A stretch of DNA of 64,000 nucleotides from Shinella curvata (GTDB taxonomy: Bacteria > Pseudomonadota > Alphaproteobacteria > Rhizobiales > Rhizobiaceae). Position numbers and translations under genes: made by a program. Within the stretch, counting starts at the first letter, position 1. Each line of letters begins with the position of its first letter. The stretch is taken from assembly GCF_022899935.1 (NCBI RefSeq), contig NZ_JALJCJ010000001.1, positions 952,053 to 1,016,052 of the forward strand. The letters are read 5' to 3'. This document shows, in pieces, positions 25,623-36,589 of this stretch. Under the pieces are notes generated by a model that had not been told where the DNA came from, did no database searches, and saw only the letters and a list, made by a program, of their open reading frames with translations.

Positions 25623-26045
25623 TTACTTCGTCGCTTTCTTGAGCATCCAGTTTTCAAGCGGTCAGGGTTTCCGCAGCCGAGCGCCCTTCGGCTTACGCAA
25701 TCGCCTCTCGGCGCTCCTGACCTAACGGATTGACAATTAAATCCTGATTAACCACAGCCCGGCCCGCCGGCGTGTGGACGTGTCGCCGAGGCGACACAAT
25801 TGACATGACTTCCCGATCCGCCGTACCCATTCTTTCTCAGCCAACAATGGTGATTCCCAGAATTTTCGGTTACGTCAAGCTTTTCCGGCAAAAAAGCCGC
25901 AAAAGGTTCCGATTCGGGTTCGCGGACATGAATGTCGACGGATCCGGGCGATTGAGCCTTCATGTAGGCGCATATCCCGAAAAGACAAGAGCCGCCAGCC
26001 TCCCCAAACCCAGTGGCTTGACGCAACCGATTCGCCGTCAAGCGA
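25623..26045. promoter_or_regulatory. Region upstream of rpoD with an 18-base perfect palindrome
   Basis: 423 bases, no gene seen. GTGTCGCCGAGGCGACAC at 25780-25797 has 8-base arms around two central bases, about 160 bases upstream of the rpoD start. On the leftward strand TTGACG is found at about 25880-25875, but a good -10 at the right distance could not be assigned with certainty. Confidence 0.45.
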
Positions 26046-26393
26046 TCAGAAGGACCGGCCATCCACCTTGTTGATCGTCAACGTCTCCAGATCGATAGCC
26101 GGAATGCAACGCAGATTGACCGCCGCCATCCTGTTGCCCTTGGGATCGGCCCCCTCGCCATAGGGCGCAATTCCGCAATTGGCACAGAAGTGATGCTCGA
26201 TGACGTGGCGGTTGAACGTGTAGGTCGAGACGTTCTCCTTCGGCGTCGTCAGCCGCAGGTTTTCCGCCGGAACGAAAGCCAGCAGCCCGCCGCGCCGCCG
26301 GCACATGGAGCAGTTGCAGTCGAGCCCGCTGTCGAATTCGCCCTCCACCTCGAAGGCGACGTTCCCGCAATGGCAGCTTCCTTCGTACTTCAT
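26046..26393 (-). CDS. GFA (glutathione-dependent formaldehyde-activating)-family zinc protein
   Basis: A 115-residue protein of the GFA/CENP-V fold. Zinc ligands are visible in CHCGN (residues 8-10), CNCSMCRRRGG (about 26-32) and the later HHFCANCGI (about 68-74), the full set for the two zinc sites. The prototype Gfa promotes S-hydroxymethylglutathione formation, but most members have no proven activity. It lies about 70 bases beyond the tdh stop on the same strand and may be the last gene of the kbl-tdh transcript. A second family member lies at 28760. Confidence 0.85.
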   Translation of the reverse strand: MKYEGSCHCGNVAFEVEGEFDSGLDCNCSMCRRRGGLLAFVPAENLRLTTPKENVSTYTFNRHVIEHHFCANCGIAPYGEGADPKGNRMAAVNLRCIPAIDLETLTINKVDGRSF

Positions 26394-26464
26394 GATGTCA
26401 TTCCTCCTGTTTCTTCGCGCATGGCGTTAGCGCAAAACCGCTGCACACTCTTGCGCGCCAAGCG

Positions 26465-27502
<1,038 letters not shown>

Positions 27503-27532
27503 GACAAAACCTCCGCAAGGGATTCAGAAGAC

Positions 27533-28723
27533 TCAGGCAATCACGCCCAGTTCACGTCCGACATCAGCAAAGACCTGTATAGCTTTGCGAACATCGGCTT
27601 CGCTGTGCGCTGCCGACATCTGGGTGCGGATGCGCGCCTGGCCGCGCGGCACGACGGGAAAGGAAAAGCCGATGACATAGACACCCCTGGCCAGCATGCG
27701 GCTCGCCATGTCCTGCGCAAGCGCGGCATCGCCGAGCATGACGGGAATGATCGCATGCCCCTCCCCCGCCAGCGTGAAGCCGAGCTTACTCATCTCGCTG
27801 CGGAACAGATCGGCATTGGCATAGAGGCGTTGGCGCAGCGCATCGCCATTGTCGATGAGGTCGAAGACCTTGAGCGAGGCGGCCGCGATGACCGGGGCGA
27901 GCGTGTTGGAAAACAGATAGGGCCGCGAGCGCTGGCGCAGCCATTCGACCACCTCGCGCTTGCCCGAGGTATAGCCGCCCGAGGCGCCGCCGAGCGCCTT
28001 GCCGAGCGTGCCGGTGATGATATCGACACGGCCCTCGACGCCGCAATGTTCGGCCGAGCCGCGACCGTGTTTGCCGACGAAGCCGACGGCATGGCTGTCG
28101 TCGACCATGACCATCGCGCCATATTTTTCCGCGAGATCGCAGACGCCGCCGAGATTGGCGATGATGCCGTCCATCGAGAAGACGCCGTCGGTGGCGATCA
28201 TCTTGAAGCGCGAGCCCTCCGCCTTCTTCAATTCCTCCTCGAGTGCTGCCATGTCGTTGTTGGCATAGCGGAAGCGCTTCGCCTTGGAGAGCCTGACACC
28301 GTCGATGATCGAGGCGTGGTTCAGCGCGTCGGAGATGATGGCGTCCTCTTCGCCCAGCAGCGTCTCGAAGAGACCGCCATTCGCGTCGAAACAGGAGGAA
28401 TAGAGAATCGTATCCTCCAGCCCGAGGAAGGACGAGATGCGCGCCTCGAGCTCCTTGTGCTCCTCCTGCGTGCCGCAGATGAAGCGCACCGAGGCCATGC
28501 CATAGCCGTACCGTTCCAGCGCCGCCTTGCCGGCCTCGGCCAGTTCCGCATTGTCGGCGAGGCCAAGATAGTTGTTGGCGCAGAAATTCAGGACACGCTC
28601 GCCCGAGGCAACGGCGATCTCGCCCGCCTGCTTGGAGATGATGACGCGTTCGGACTTGTACAGACCTCCCGACTTGAGGCCGTCGATTTCGGATTGCAGA
28701 TGGGCGATGAAAGCGGAGGTCAT
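27533..28723 (-). CDS. kbl: 2-amino-3-ketobutyrate CoA ligase (glycine C-acetyltransferase)
   Basis: A 396-residue PLP enzyme of the alpha-oxoamine synthase family that splits 2-amino-3-oxobutyrate with CoA into glycine and acetyl-CoA, the step after Tdh. Motifs: [12 protein letters not shown] near the N-terminus, the aromatic-stack region, [45 protein letters not shown], and the PLP lysine in [21 protein letters not shown]. The ATG at 28723 is preferred to a TTG 15 bases upstream; no strong ribosome-binding site is visible. The GFA gene upstream is 36 bases away, so the transcript is probably GFA-kbl-tdh. Confidence 0.96.
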   Translation of the reverse strand: MTSAFIAHLQSEIDGLKSGGLYKSERVIISKQAGEIAVASGERVLNFCANNYLGLADNAELAEAGKAALERYGYGMASVRFICGTQEEHKELEARISSFLGLEDTILYSSCFDANGGLFETLLGEEDAIISDALNHASIIDGVRLSKAKRFRYANNDMAALEEELKKAEGSRFKMIATDGVFSMDGIIANLGGVCDLAEKYGAMVMVDDSHAVGFVGKHGRGSAEHCGVEGRVDIITGTLGKALGGASGGYTSGKREVVEWLRQRSRPYLFSNTLAPVIAAASLKVFDLIDNGDALRQRLYANADLFRSEMSKLGFTLAGEGHAIIPVMLGDAALAQDMASRMLARGVYVIGFSFPVVPRGQARIRTQMSAAHSEADVRKAIQVFADVGRELGVIA

Positions 28724-28759
28724 GGCGGGCACTCGCAAATTGCTGAAGGGTAGAAAGGC

Positions 28760-29215
28760 TCAGGCCGTGCGCTGGGCATAGGCGGACAGCAGCGGCTCGA
28801 AATCCTCCATGGCGGGGAATTTCTCGTAGCTGTGTTCGGCAGGCGTAGCCGCCCAGGCGAGCTTTTCGCTCGTATAGGACTCGATGAAAGGACTGTACCA
28901 GCTGGTCTCCTCCAGCATGGTCGGCCGCACATTGACGAAGAACTCGAGGCCCTGCGGCCGGGTGAACATCCAGGTCATGCAATCGGGGCAGAAATGATGC
29001 CCGGCCTCCGGGCTCGCGCCGGCCACGACCGGCTCGCCCTCGATGACGACAAAACCCTCCGTCGGAATGGCGGCACTCAGCGAATAGGCGCTGCCGGACA
29101 TGCGCTGGCAGCCGGTGCAATGACAGGCCATAGTGATGAGCGGCGGCGCATTGATGCGGATTTTCACCCGCCCGCAGCGGCACGCGCCATCCAGCGGCAA
29201 TTTCGGTCGATGCAT
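28760..29215 (-). CDS. Second GFA-family zinc-binding protein
   Basis: A 151-residue GFA/CENP-V-fold protein with CRCGRV (about 12-17), MACHCTGCQRMSGSAYS (about 30-46) and GHHFCPDCMTWMF (about 72-84). These supply the Cys ligands of the two zinc sites. It is longer than the 26046 copy, with an extra C-terminal helical tail (WAATPAEHSYEKFPAMEDFEPLLSAYA). It is the likely first gene of the kbl-tdh operon. Whether it acts on an aldehyde linked to threonine breakdown is only a guess. Confidence 0.83.
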   Translation of the reverse strand: MHRPKLPLDGACRCGRVKIRINAPPLITMACHCTGCQRMSGSAYSLSAAIPTEGFVVIEGEPVVAGASPEAGHHFCPDCMTWMFTRPQGLEFFVNVRPTMLEETSWYSPFIESYTSEKLAWAATPAEHSYEKFPAMEDFEPLLSAYAQRTA

Positions 29216-29345
29216 GGGCTCGGCTCCCCTTCCGATTGATGCCGGCCTGTCTTTTTAGATCGTAATGCCGGCAAATGGCTCCACGATGATAGTTCTAGCG
29301 CAGCAAAAGCCGACGTAAAGGGTCGCCATCAGCCTTTCCAAACTT

Positions 29346-30073
29346 TCAGCTCCGCTCGCAGGCGATCAGCAGGAACATCGGACGGTTGAGCTCGATTTGC
29401 CATTCCGGATGCGCGGCAAGCTGCGCTTCAGTCGGTCGCCATTCCTCGACATGGCGGATCGCAAAGCCGGCCGCGATCAGCGCATTCAGCGTCGTGCCGA
29501 GCGTGCGGTGATGCTTGACGACGCCCTTGGCGAGCCAGTCCGTCGTGCGCGGCCCCTCGACCAGATAGCCATCCACCGGCCAGACCGTGCGCCCGCCGAC
29601 CTCGGCCCAATCCGGCGCCGACGGCGCCATGTAGAGGGGGTGCTCGATGGTGAAGACGAAGGGAGCACCCGGCACGATGGCCGCATGGATGGTGCGATGA
29701 GCCGGTCGAAATCCGCGATATAGTGGAACGCGAGCGAGGAATAGGCGAAGTCGAAACCGCCTGCCGGCAACTCCAGATGATCGAGATCGGCAATCTCGTA
29801 GCGCACGGCCGGCGACTGTGTTTCGGCTCTGGCGCGCGCGATCATGTTTTCCGAGAGATCGAGGCCAACCACACTGGCTGCCCCTTCCTCCGCCGCATAA
29901 CGCGCAAACCACCCGAAGCCGCAGCCGAGATCGACAATGTGCCGGCCCTTCAAATCCGGCAGCAGGGCACGCACCGATTCCCACTCCGCCGCACCGGCAA
30001 GACCATGCAAGGATCGGGGAAGGCTGCTGTAGCCCTCGAAGAAGGCGGGCTGGTCGTAGATATTCTGGGCCAT
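29346..30073 (-). pseudogene. Class I SAM-dependent methyltransferase, one-base frameshift
   Basis: From ATG 30073 the frame encodes MAQNIYDQPAFFEGY..., the SAM-binding motif HIVDLGCGFGWFARYAAEEGA (about 44-64), VVGLDLSENMIARA and FDFAYSSLAFHYIADFDRLI, then goes off the family pattern. The next frame picks up exactly there with IHAAIVPGAPFVFTIEHPLYM and runs in register to a stop at 29346 (...RPMFLLIACERS), completing a protein of about 242 residues. One missing base near 29694-29697 (ATCGC where ATCCGC is expected on the coding strand) explains both. It may be a true inactivation or a sequence error. It is divergent from the SDR gene. Confidence 0.85.
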
Positions 30074-30208
30074 CTGACAAATCCTTTCAGGCCCGGCATA
30101 CCCCCGTTTCTGCTACCGGCAAAGCCGCACTTTCTGGCAGCATGCCCTGCGCAGGGTTGACACAAGCGCTCCGCCGCTATCGGGTGGCACCGCGAAAGGA
30201 TGCAGTCC

Positions 30209-30979
30209 ATGACGATACTCGACAGGTTTTCCCAGAAGGGTCGCGTGGCGCTGGTGACCGGCGGCGCACGCGGCCTCGGCTTCGAGATTGCCAAGGCATT
30301 GGCGGAGGCCGGCGCCCATGTGGTGGTGACGGGCCGCACGCGCGCGACGCTCGAGGACGCCGTGGCGAAGATCGCGACCGGCGGCGGCAGCGCCTCGCTT
30401 GCCGCCTTCGATATCGCCGACCGCGCTGCCCAGCGCGCCGCCCTTGCCGAAATCGAGGACAATCACGGCCGGCTCGATGTGCTCGTCAACAATGTCGGCG
30501 CCCGCGACCGCCGGCCGCTGGGCGACATGGACGATGCGGCGATCGACGAGCTGATCCGCACCGATCTCTCCGTCGGCGTCAGCCTGTCGCGCGATGCCGC
30601 GGCCCTGATGAAGCGCAACGGCCACGGCCGCCTCATTACCATTACCTCGATCGGCGGCCATGTCGCCATGCCGAACGACGGCGTCTATCCGGCCGCCAAA
30701 CACGGCCTCACCGGCCTGATGCGCAGCATGGCCGTCGAATACGCCCCGCACGGCATCACCAGCAACGCCATTGCCCCCGGCTGGTTTGCGACGGAAACCA
30801 ATGCCGCGCTAGCCGCCAACGACGACCTCATGCCCTTCGTGCGCCAGCGCATCCCCGTCCAGCGCTGGGCGCGCCCGGACGAAATCGCCGGTGCGGCCCT
30901 GTTCCTTGCCAGCGACGCCGCCTCCTTCGTCAACGGCCATGTGCTTGTGGTGGACGGCGGAATGACTGTCAGGATGTAG
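30209..30979 (+). CDS. SDR-family oxidoreductase (gluconate 5-dehydrogenase-like)
   Basis: A 256-residue classical short-chain dehydrogenase. The Rossmann motif is VALVTGGARGLGFEIAKALAEAGA (about 13-36), with NNVG (about 87-90), the active Ser in ITSIGGH (about 142) and the YxxxK pair in VYPAAKHG (about 153-159). The cofactor-contacting end is FLASDAASFVNGHVLVVDGGMT. The N-terminus (LDRFSQKGRVALVTGG) resembles gluconate 5-dehydrogenase/2-deoxy-gluconate dehydrogenase types, but the substrate is uncertain. The ATG at 30209 (AAAGG 9 bases upstream) is preferred to ATG 30200. Confidence 0.88.
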   Translation: MTILDRFSQKGRVALVTGGARGLGFEIAKALAEAGAHVVVTGRTRATLEDAVAKIATGGGSASLAAFDIADRAAQRAALAEIEDNHGRLDVLVNNVGARDRRPLGDMDDAAIDELIRTDLSVGVSLSRDAAALMKRNGHGRLITITSIGGHVAMPNDGVYPAAKHGLTGLMRSMAVEYAPHGITSNAIAPGWFATETNAALAANDDLMPFVRQRIPVQRWARPDEIAGAALFLASDAASFVNGHVLVVDGGMTVRM

Positions 30980-30984
30980 GACGC

Positions 30985-31455
30985 TTATCCTGCGGCCGCC
31001 GCCTCCAGAGGCGCGATGTCGAGCTTGACCATCTTCAGCATCGTCTCGGTAACACGCCTGACCTTGTCCTGGTCCGGATCGCTCATCAGTTCGCCGAGCC
31101 GCGTCGGGGCGATCTGCCAGGAAAGCCCCCAACGGTCCCGGAGCCAGCCGCATTGCTCGACGGAGCCGCCGTCCTTCAGAGCATCCCAAAGACGGTCGAG
31201 ATCGCCCTGCGTCTCGCATTCGACCATGATGGAAAAACTGTGGTTGAACGGATCGAGCGGGCCGGCCTCGATGGCCATGTAGCGCTGGTCGCCCAGCGTG
31301 AAGCTCGCGATCCTGACACTGCCCGGCGGGCCACTCGGCGTTTCGGCCGGCAGGCCGGAGATCCAGTGAACCGAGGAGCCGGGAATGAGCGAGGTATAGA
31401 AACCGATCGCCGCTTCCATATCCTTTTCGAACCAGAGATGCTGCGTGACTTTCAT
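30985..31455 (-). CDS. VOC-family protein (PhnB / 3-demethylubiquinone methyltransferase-like fold)
   Basis: A 156-residue vicinal-oxygen-chelate protein. It opens TQHLWFEKDMEAAIGFYTSLIPGSSVHW and contains FTLGDQRYMAIEAGPLDPFNHSFSIMVEC, CGWLRDRWGLSWQIAPTRLGELM and a C-terminal helix ETMLKMVKLDIAPLEAA. This is the 3-dmu-9_3-mt/PhnB type, which usually lacks the metal ligands of glyoxalase. No methyltransferase motif is present. It is convergent with the SDR gene; the function is unknown. Confidence 0.85.
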   Translation of the reverse strand: MKVTQHLWFEKDMEAAIGFYTSLIPGSSVHWISGLPAETPSGPPGSVRIASFTLGDQRYMAIEAGPLDPFNHSFSIMVECETQGDLDRLWDALKDGGSVEQCGWLRDRWGLSWQIAPTRLGELMSDPDQDKVRRVTETMLKMVKLDIAPLEAAAAG

Positions 31456-31579
31456 CGGAACGTCCTCCTGTGAACACGCTCAAGGACGAACGGGGCCGGA
31501 ACGTTCCGACATGCGCCTGTTAAAAAACGCCGAGGGCCATCGCCACTCAGTGCGTGGCGAGTCGAAAATTGTGGTTTTA

Positions 31580-31625
31580 CGTGACCCGGAGCGCAGCGTA
31601 CTGAACGTACGTGAGCACCGGAAGC
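31580..31625. repeat. Possible dispersed extragenic repeat with small hairpin
   Basis: A GC-rich block downstream of recQ containing GCGTAC-TGAAC-GTACGT (six-base-pair stem with one G-T pair) between ACCCGGAGCGCA and GAGCACCGGAAGCG. Blocks of this appearance are found between genes in other rhizobial genomes (from memory). No second copy was found in this window. Confidence 0.35.
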
Positions 31626-31674
31626 GCGAAAAAGCGCCATTTGCAGGCCAGTATGCGCTGAATGACGACAGGCC

Positions 31675-33537
31675 CTACCCCGCAAATTCCTCGATGACGG
31701 CAAGGAAGGCTTCACCGAACCGGTCGCGCTTGGACACGCCGATACCGGGAATATCCAGCAGCTCCTCCAAATCGCTCGGCCGTTCCCTGGCGAGCGCAAT
31801 CAGCGTCGTGTCCGGGAAGACCACATAGGGCGGCACGTCGAGGTCCTTGGCGATGGAAAGACGCTCGGCGCGCAGGAGCTCGAAGAGCTCGCGATCCGAA
31901 CCCGACAGGTTCGAGCGCTCGCGCGCAGCGGGCGAATTGCCGGCCTTCGGCTTGCGCCCGCTCTGCGGTCTGTCCTTGCGGAACAGCACCTCGCGCTCAT
32001 GGCGGAAGACGGCGCGCGCCTCCTCCTCCAGCTTCAGCGCGCCGAAGGCCGAATGGTCGACGCTGATCAGACCCATGGCCAGCAATTGCCGGAAGATCGA
32101 CTGCCAGATGCGCGGCGCGATGTCCTTGCCAGCGCCGAAGACGGGCATCTCCGTATGGCCGAAGCGCTGCGTCTTCTCATTCTCGACCCCCATCAGCACA
32201 TCGATGACATGGCCAGCGCCGAACCGTTCGCCGGTGCGGTAGACGGCGGCCAGCGCCTTGATCGCCGCCTCGGTGCCATCCCAGGTCTCGACCGGATTGC
32301 GGCAGGTATCGCAATTGCCGCATCCACCGGCATGCGCCTCGCCGAAATGTGCCAGGATCGCCTTGCGGCGGCAGCCCGCGGTCTCGCAGATGGCGAGCAG
32401 CGCGGTCAGCTTGCCGCGCTCGATGCGCTTGACTTCCTCGGCCGCATTGCCCTCGTCGATCATCCGCCGCCGCTGCACGACATCGGCCATGCCATAGGCC
32501 ATCCAGACCTCCGACGGCAGGCCGTCTCGCCCCGCGCGCCCCGTCTCCTGATAATAGGCCTCCACCGAGCCCGGCAGATCGAGATGGGCGACATAACGCA
32601 CATCCGGCTTGTCGATACCCATGCCGAAGGCGACGGTGGCGACGAGGCAGAGGTTCTCCTCCTTCAGGAAGGCATCCTGGTTGGCATCGCGTATCGCCCG
32701 GTCGAAACCCGCATGATAGGGCAGCGCCCGCACCCCTTGCGTGTTGAGCCACTCGGCCGTGTCCTCCACCTTGGCGCGCGACAGGCAGTAAACGATACCG
32801 CTCTCGCCCTCGTGCTTCGACAAGAAGCGCAGGAGCTGCTGGCGCGGCTGGTCGCGCTCGGCGATCTCGTAGGCAATGTTCGGCCGGTCGAAGCTGGTGG
32901 TGAAGACCTCAGCATCCCCGAGCCCGAGGCGATCAATGATGTCGTCGCGCGTGTGCGGATCGGCCGTTGCCGTCAGCGCGATGCGCGGCACGCCGGGATA
33001 GCGCTCGCCGAGCATGCCGAGCGCCCGGTACTCCGGCCGGAAATCATGCCCCCACTGCGAGACGCAATGGGCCTCGTCGATGGCAAAAAGCGCGATCCTG
33101 GCATCCGCGACGAGTTCGGCAAAACCGTCCGTGACGATGCGCTCCGGCGTCACATAGAGAAGGTCGAGCTCGCCGGCGCGGATGGCGTCGCGAACGGCGA
33201 AGAACTCCTCGCGCGACAGCGACGAATTGAGCCCTGCCGCCCGCACGCCAAGCTGCTTCAGCGCCTCCACCTGGTCGCGCATCAGCGCGATCAGCGGCGA
33301 GATGACGATGCCGACACCCTGCCGGCAGAGCGCTGGGATCTGGAAGCACAGCGATTTGCCGGCGCCTGTCGGGAACAGCACGACGGCATCGCCGCCCTTA
33401 GCGACATGCTCCACTACGGCCTGCTGCTTGCCGCGGAAGGCATCATAGCCATAGACGCGTTTCAACACGTCGAGCGGTGTGGCAACAGGCGCATCGAACA
33501 GCGCGGCAAGGGAACTGGAGGATCTGGTCTGGGTCAT
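31675..33537 (-). CDS. recQ: ATP-dependent DNA helicase RecQ
   Basis: A 620-residue RecQ helicase. Motif I is [19 protein letters not shown], motif II DEAHC in [21 protein letters not shown] (DExH box plus the RecQ aromatic loop), motif [10 protein letters not shown], and motif VI is in the [12 protein letters not shown] region. The RecQ-Ct zinc site is [12 protein letters not shown]...CGNCDTC, followed by a winged helix and an HRDC domain near the end ([27 protein letters not shown]). It acts in recombination and replication-fork repair in the cytoplasm. The start at 33537 (MTQTRSSSS) was chosen over a longer frame; 33558 is an alternative. It is divergent from a small VOC gene. Confidence 0.96.
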   Translation of the reverse strand: MTQTRSSSSLAALFDAPVATPLDVLKRVYGYDAFRGKQQAVVEHVAKGGDAVVLFPTGAGKSLCFQIPALCRQGVGIVISPLIALMRDQVEALKQLGVRAAGLNSSLSREEFFAVRDAIRAGELDLLYVTPERIVTDGFAELVADARIALFAIDEAHCVSQWGHDFRPEYRALGMLGERYPGVPRIALTATADPHTRDDIIDRLGLGDAEVFTTSFDRPNIAYEIAERDQPRQQLLRFLSKHEGESGIVYCLSRAKVEDTAEWLNTQGVRALPYHAGFDRAIRDANQDAFLKEENLCLVATVAFGMGIDKPDVRYVAHLDLPGSVEAYYQETGRAGRDGLPSEVWMAYGMADVVQRRRMIDEGNAAEEVKRIERGKLTALLAICETAGCRRKAILAHFGEAHAGGCGNCDTCRNPVETWDGTEAAIKALAAVYRTGERFGAGHVIDVLMGVENEKTQRFGHTEMPVFGAGKDIAPRIWQSIFRQLLAMGLISVDHSAFGALKLEEEARAVFRHEREVLFRKDRPQSGRKPKAGNSPAARERSNLSGSDRELFELLRAERLSIAKDLDVPPYVVFPDTTLIALARERPSDLEELLDIPGIGVSKRDRFGEAFLAVIEEFAG

Positions 33538-33671
33538 GGTCAGCACGTTTTCCCCCATTCTGGCCGGCCCGTCCACATCGGCAACCCTTTGCCCCCGATT
33601 TTTCACGCCGCACATATTGTTCTTGATTTGTTCTATTTTCAAGATAAAGTTGCAGCCGTGGAGGAAAAAAC

Positions 33672-34058
33672 ATGACGGATGTCTATGCAACACTCGGCGC
33701 TTCGGACGCTGCCGTGACAGCGAAGTTCTACGATGCGGTGCTCGCAACGATCGGATGGGCCGTGCGCGACGATTTTCCCGGATGGCGCAGCTATTCCAAA
33801 AGCGGCGGGCCTGACGGATTCACCCTGTGGCTTTGCACGCCTTTCGATGGCGCAGCACCCAGCATCGGAAACGGCACGATGATCGGCTTCCCGGCGGCCA
33901 CGCAGAACGTCGTCGACGCGTTCCATGCCGCGGCCCTTGCCCATGGCGGCACGGACGAGGGTCCGCCCGGGCCGCGCGCCCATTATGGGCCGGACTGGTA
34001 CTCCGCCTATGTCCGTGATCCCTCGGGCAACAAGCTGGCCATCGTCTTCAACGGGTGA
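33672..34058 (+). CDS. VOC-family protein (glyoxalase/bleomycin-resistance fold)
   Basis: A 128-residue single-domain VOC protein. It begins [25 protein letters not shown] and ends [19 protein letters not shown], the usual opening (substrate helix) and closing (Glu/Asp-containing last strand) of the fold. The middle includes [19 protein letters not shown], typical of PA0115/glyoxalase-like proteins of unknown substrate. GGAGGAAAA precedes ATG 33672. It is divergent from recQ with a 134-base shared promoter region. Confidence 0.85.
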   Translation: MTDVYATLGASDAAVTAKFYDAVLATIGWAVRDDFPGWRSYSKSGGPDGFTLWLCTPFDGAAPSIGNGTMIGFPAATQNVVDAFHAAALAHGGTDEGPPGPRAHYGPDWYSAYVRDPSGNKLAIVFNG

Positions 34059-34124
34059 AGGGGTGCTGGGCCGCCACGCATGGGCCTGCGGCCTGCCGGA
34101 ACGAAGCGCCAGGAATTTCCGGCA

Positions 34125-36119
34125 CTAGCGTGCAGCCGGACCTTTCACACGGCCGGACATCACGCCAAAACCCTCGATGATCGCCTCCTGGCTTTCCAGG
34201 CGGACGGTCTCGTTCTGCACTTCCTGCAGGGCGCGAAGGATTTGCGGCACGCGTTCGCCGTCGCCCTCTTCCGTCGCAAGCGCCAGTTCGCGCTCGAGTT
34301 CGCGGCGCTGCCAGAGCAGGGCGCGGGTGCGCTTGTGAAGGGCGAGCGCCTGCTGGTAGCCCTCGTTCGCGTCCTCGGAGGCGGCCTCGGCCGTCGCCGT
34401 CCAGAGGCGGGAATTGCGCACCTGCTGCTCGAGACCTTTCAGCAGCGTGTCGAAACCGTTGGCCTCCAGCTCCTCAATCAGCCGCACGCGGTCAAGCCGG
34501 GCACCGACGGCACCGGCAATGCCGATCAGCGACGACCAGAGGCGTTGCAGGTCGCGGTTCTCGTATTCGATGATGGCGATCTCGTCATAATGGCTAAAGA
34601 GAAGGTCGGGATGATTGACCACCGTCAGCGCCAGCACACTTTCACGCAGGGCGGGCAGTTCCTGCGCGCCGCGCACCAGCGCCGAACGGGCAAGCCGGTC
34701 GGAAATGGCCGACGACATTGCATTGCCTTGTGGTGCGCCTCGGTTCCCGCCTCCACCACGCTGCTGCCGGTTGCCAGCAAAGCCGCCGCCACCATTGCCG
34801 CCAAAGTTGCCGCCTTGGCGCTGGACGGGGCGGAAGAACGTGTTCAGCCGGTCGCGCATGTCCTGCTGGTAATGACGGCGCACATCCTCGTCGCCGATCG
34901 CCGCCGTAATCTGGCGCAGGCGGGCCTCCAGCGCCGCGCGGCTTTCCGGCGTCTCGAAATTCGCGCCCTGCACCTCGCGGCTCCAGATCATCTCCGCCAG
35001 CGGGCGGGCGCTCGCCATCACCTTGTCAAAGGGCACCCGACCTTCATGGCGCACGAGATCGTCCGGGTCCTTGCCATCGGGCAGCAGCGCAAAGCGCACG
35101 GTGCGCTCCGGCTTGATGAAGGGCAGCGCGAGATCGGCGGCGCGATTGGCCGCGCGGATGCCGGCGCCATCGCCGTCGAAGCACAGCACCGGCTCCGGCG
35201 TCATCTTCCAGAGCAGGTCCAGCTGGTTTTCGGTGAGCGCCGTACCGAGCGGTGCCACGGCATTTTCGATGCCGGCCTGATAGAGCGCGATCACATCCAT
35301 ATAGCCTTCAACGGCGATGATCGTCCCTGTACCGTTCGCACCCTGCGCACTCTTGCGGGCGCGGGCGTGATTGTAAAGCACGTTGCCCTTGTGAAAGAGT
35401 TCCGTCTCGTTGGAATTCAGATATTTGGCCGGCGCGTCCGGCGACATGGCGCGGCCGCCGAAGGCGATGACCTTTTCCCTGACGGAAAGGATCGGGAACA
35501 TGATGCGATCACGGAAGCGGTCGTAGGAGACCGGGATTTCCGGTCCGTGCACGACGAGGCCGCAAGCCTCGATCGCCTCCTTCGGAACACCCTTTCCGGC
35601 CAGATGCTCCTTCAGCGCATTGCGGCTGTCCGTCGCGAAGCCCAGGCGAAACGTCTCGATGGTGCGGCCGGTCAGGCCGCGGTCGCGCAGATAGGCCCGC
35701 GCCTTGGCGCCGGCCGGCGTCTGGAGCTGGTCCTCGAAGAAACGGGTCGCCATTTCCATGACCTCGACGAGGCCCATGCGCTCCTTTTCACGCTGCTCGG
35801 CCTGTACGTCCGGCTGCGGCATGGCGACGCCCGCCATGTCGGCGATCTGCTGCACGGCCTCGGGGAAGGACAGGCCTTCGAGATCGGTGAGGAACCGGAA
35901 ATGATCGCCGGAAACGCCGCAGCCGAAACAATGGTAGCGGCCCTTGCGATTCTCACAATGGAAGCTCGGCGACTTCTCGCCGTGGAACGGGCAGCAAGCC
36001 CAGTAGTCGCCGCGCGAGACATTGGTTTTCTTGCGGTCGAAGGTCACGCGCCGGCCGATCACGTCCGAAATGGGGACGCGGTCACGAATCTCGTCTAGGA
36101 AGGCGTTGGAAAAGCGCAT
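34125..36119 (-). CDS. dnaG: DNA primase
   Basis: A 664-residue bacterial primase. The N-terminal CHC2 zinc finger is CCPFHGEKSPSFHCENRKGRYHCFGCG (about 41-67), followed by the primase core (RGLTGRTIETFRLGFA, RIMFPILSVREKVIAFGGRAM). The Toprim domain has EGYMDVIALYQAGIENAVAPLGTALT (catalytic Glu) and CFDGDGAGIRAANRAADLAL (DxD). A Gly/Asn/Arg-rich linker lies near residues 440-465, before the C-terminal DnaB-binding region. It makes RNA primers at the fork. It is transcribed leftward with no close partner; rpoD, which often follows it, is 8.5 kb away. Confidence 0.97.
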   Translation of the reverse strand: MRFSNAFLDEIRDRVPISDVIGRRVTFDRKKTNVSRGDYWACCPFHGEKSPSFHCENRKGRYHCFGCGVSGDHFRFLTDLEGLSFPEAVQQIADMAGVAMPQPDVQAEQREKERMGLVEVMEMATRFFEDQLQTPAGAKARAYLRDRGLTGRTIETFRLGFATDSRNALKEHLAGKGVPKEAIEACGLVVHGPEIPVSYDRFRDRIMFPILSVREKVIAFGGRAMSPDAPAKYLNSNETELFHKGNVLYNHARARKSAQGANGTGTIIAVEGYMDVIALYQAGIENAVAPLGTALTENQLDLLWKMTPEPVLCFDGDGAGIRAANRAADLALPFIKPERTVRFALLPDGKDPDDLVRHEGRVPFDKVMASARPLAEMIWSREVQGANFETPESRAALEARLRQITAAIGDEDVRRHYQQDMRDRLNTFFRPVQRQGGNFGGNGGGGFAGNRQQRGGGGNRGAPQGNAMSSAISDRLARSALVRGAQELPALRESVLALTVVNHPDLLFSHYDEIAIIEYENRDLQRLWSSLIGIAGAVGARLDRVRLIEELEANGFDTLLKGLEQQVRNSRLWTATAEAASEDANEGYQQALALHKRTRALLWQRRELERELALATEEGDGERVPQILRALQEVQNETVRLESQEAIIEGFGVMSGRVKGPAAR

Positions 36120-36250
36120 GGATACCTCGGTTGAGGTTCATATAACCATCCCCGGAGCCTGCCGCCAGCGATAGTCGCCCACCCACAGCAATTCACAGGC
36201 CAGCAGTCAAACCCAGTCTGTCAAAATCCCTGGCCTCAAAATCCCCAGCC

Positions 36251-36589
36251 TCAAAATCCCATGTCCGGCGCATAGAAGCAACGCGGCGTGTCCTCCGTGG
36301 GATAGAGGCAGAGATGGTACTCGCCATCCTGCGAGCGACGGGCCGTCGATTGCGGCAGGCGGAAGATGTGGCTGCGGGTGGCGAGGCGGTGATCGCCGGG
36401 CGCGAGCGTCACCTGATAACCGCCATCGATGATACGCACGGTCTCGGACGAGATTATCTGGCAGTCGCCATTGTGGCTGTTGCCGTTGCAGCAAAACAGC
36501 TCGTATTGCCAGCCGCTCGCCGCGTCATGCGCCAGCGACGGCGCGGCAAAAACAAAGCTCGCAAAAGGAAGAAGGAACGCACCACGCAT
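36251..36589 (-). CDS. Small exported Cys-containing protein
   Basis: A 112-residue precursor with a signal peptide (MRGAFLLPFASFVFAAPSLAHD). The mature part has six Cys or so in FCCNGNSHNGDC, YHLCLYPTE and PRCFYAPDMGF, suggesting disulfides, and a QVTLAPGDHRL segment. Similar short periplasmic proteins beginning YELFCCNGNSHNGDCQ occur in rhizobia and are uncharacterised. GGAGG lies 9 bases before ATG 36589. The remaining 131 bases between it and dnaG hold no gene. Confidence 0.75.
   Translation of the reverse strand: MRGAFLLPFASFVFAAPSLAHDAASGWQYELFCCNGNSHNGDCQIISSETVRIIDGGYQVTLAPGDHRLATRSHIFRLPQSTARRSQDGEYHLCLYPTEDTPRCFYAPDMGF

Noticed and set aside
23550-25733. Rightward open frame of 727 codons
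   Set aside because: It is entirely antisense to rpoD, which is certain; the composition is low-complexity without motifs.
31999-33675. Rightward open frame of 558 codons
   Set aside because: It is antisense to recQ; no recognisable domain.
34080-36098. Rightward open frame of 672 codons
   Set aside because: It is antisense to dnaG; no recognisable domain.
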